Source: Bacteroidota bacterium (GTDB lineage Bacteria; Bacteroidota; Bacteroidia; B-17B0; B-17BO). From it: 5,901 nt of DNA. Shown piece by piece: positions 5,752-5,901 of the stretch; the first letter of the stretch is position 1; each line of letters starts with the position of its first letter. The stretch is taken from NCBI GenBank assembly GCA_947462425.1, contig CANHPI010000188.1:1-5901 (forward strand), given 5' to 3'. The notes beneath the pieces are model-generated. The model was not told the origin of the DNA and did no database searches. It saw only the letters and a list, made by a program, of their open reading frames with translations. A program made the translations under genes and the position numbers.

Positions 5752-5901
5752 TTACATGTATTTAAGGTCATTATCTTTTTTAAGATGAATGATACCTACT
5801 AAATTTAAAATATAAATAAATGGATACGTTGGATCAATTTCATACCATTTGATTCCAAAATTTGCTCTTCCCCCAAATTTGTGGTGATTATTATGGTAAC
5901 A
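5752..5901 (-). CDS. Acyl-CoA/fatty acid desaturase, C-terminal 49 residues, cut by right edge
   Basis: Only the last 49 codons and the TAA stop are in the window; the gene begins beyond the right edge. The visible part opens with YHNNHHKFGGRANFGIKWYE and continues IDPTYPFIYILNLVGII. HNNHH is the third histidine box (HxxHH) of membrane di-iron desaturases. The ANFGIKWYEIDPTY block is typical of the stearoyl-CoA/acyl-CoA desaturase branch, which inserts a double bond into saturated acyl chains using O2 and an electron donor. A Tyr stands where many bacterial relatives have Trp (WHNNHH). The short tail after the last hydrophobic segment (KKDNDLKYM) is usual. hemN starts 10 nt downstream on the same strand. 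The earlier histidine boxes and the regiospecificity cannot be judged. Confidence 0.88.
   Translation of the reverse strand, partial: CYHNNHHKFGGRANFGIKWYEIDPTYPFIYILNLVGIIHLKKDNDLKYM

Noticed and set aside
1..5901. Search for CRISPR arrays, tRNA/rRNA genes, insertion sequences or a novel defence-type gene cluster
   Set aside because: There are no regularly spaced repeats, no tRNA-like cloverleaf or GTTCGAAT-type arm noticed, no transposase motifs, and all larger genes belong to known housekeeping or stress families.

Overview
The window is about 70% A+T and looks like a chromosomal segment of a member of the Bacteroidota. Seven protein genes are supported, two of them cut by the window edges. 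The phylum assignment rests on several things: a short 98-residue thioredoxin and an OsmC protein of the style common in that phylum, a DUF983 protein, a POT transporter with a long loop between TM7 and TM8, and A-rich leaders mostly without Shine-Dalgarno sequences. I cannot name a genus.

Layout. Minus strand 1-269: N-terminus of a lipoprotein of the beta-lactamase-like serine hydrolase family, cut by the left edge. 270-510: divergent intergenic region with a perfect 14-bp palindrome. Plus strand 511-2151: proton-coupled oligopeptide transporter. 2152-2473: gene-free A/T-rich spacer between convergent genes, with a 13-bp direct repeat, a possible decayed reading frame and a likely bidirectional terminator. 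Everything from 2474 to the right edge is transcribed leftward. In transcription order this is: acyl-CoA desaturase C-terminus (cut by the right edge), hemN, a two-TM protein of unknown function, a 318-bp gap with a candidate -7 promoter element, a DUF983 zinc-ribbon membrane protein, thioredoxin, and an OsmC-type peroxidase.

Functional reading. Two leftward units are suggested. The first is desaturase-hemN (10-nt gap), perhaps continuing into the two-TM gene after 87 nt. It couples an O2-requiring membrane lipid enzyme to an O2-independent haem biosynthesis enzyme. The second is DUF983-trx-osmC (gaps 68 and 2 nt). Its last two genes are almost certainly co-transcribed and form a plausible thiol-redox and peroxide-defence pair. 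The peptide transporter stands alone on the plus strand. Every recognised gene belongs to a known family, and I see no mobile element, CRISPR, RNA gene or clearly novel system. The best candidates for a second look are the trx-osmC pairing, the uncharacterised two-TM protein, the loop of the peptide transporter, and the hydrolase reading frame that has no ATG.
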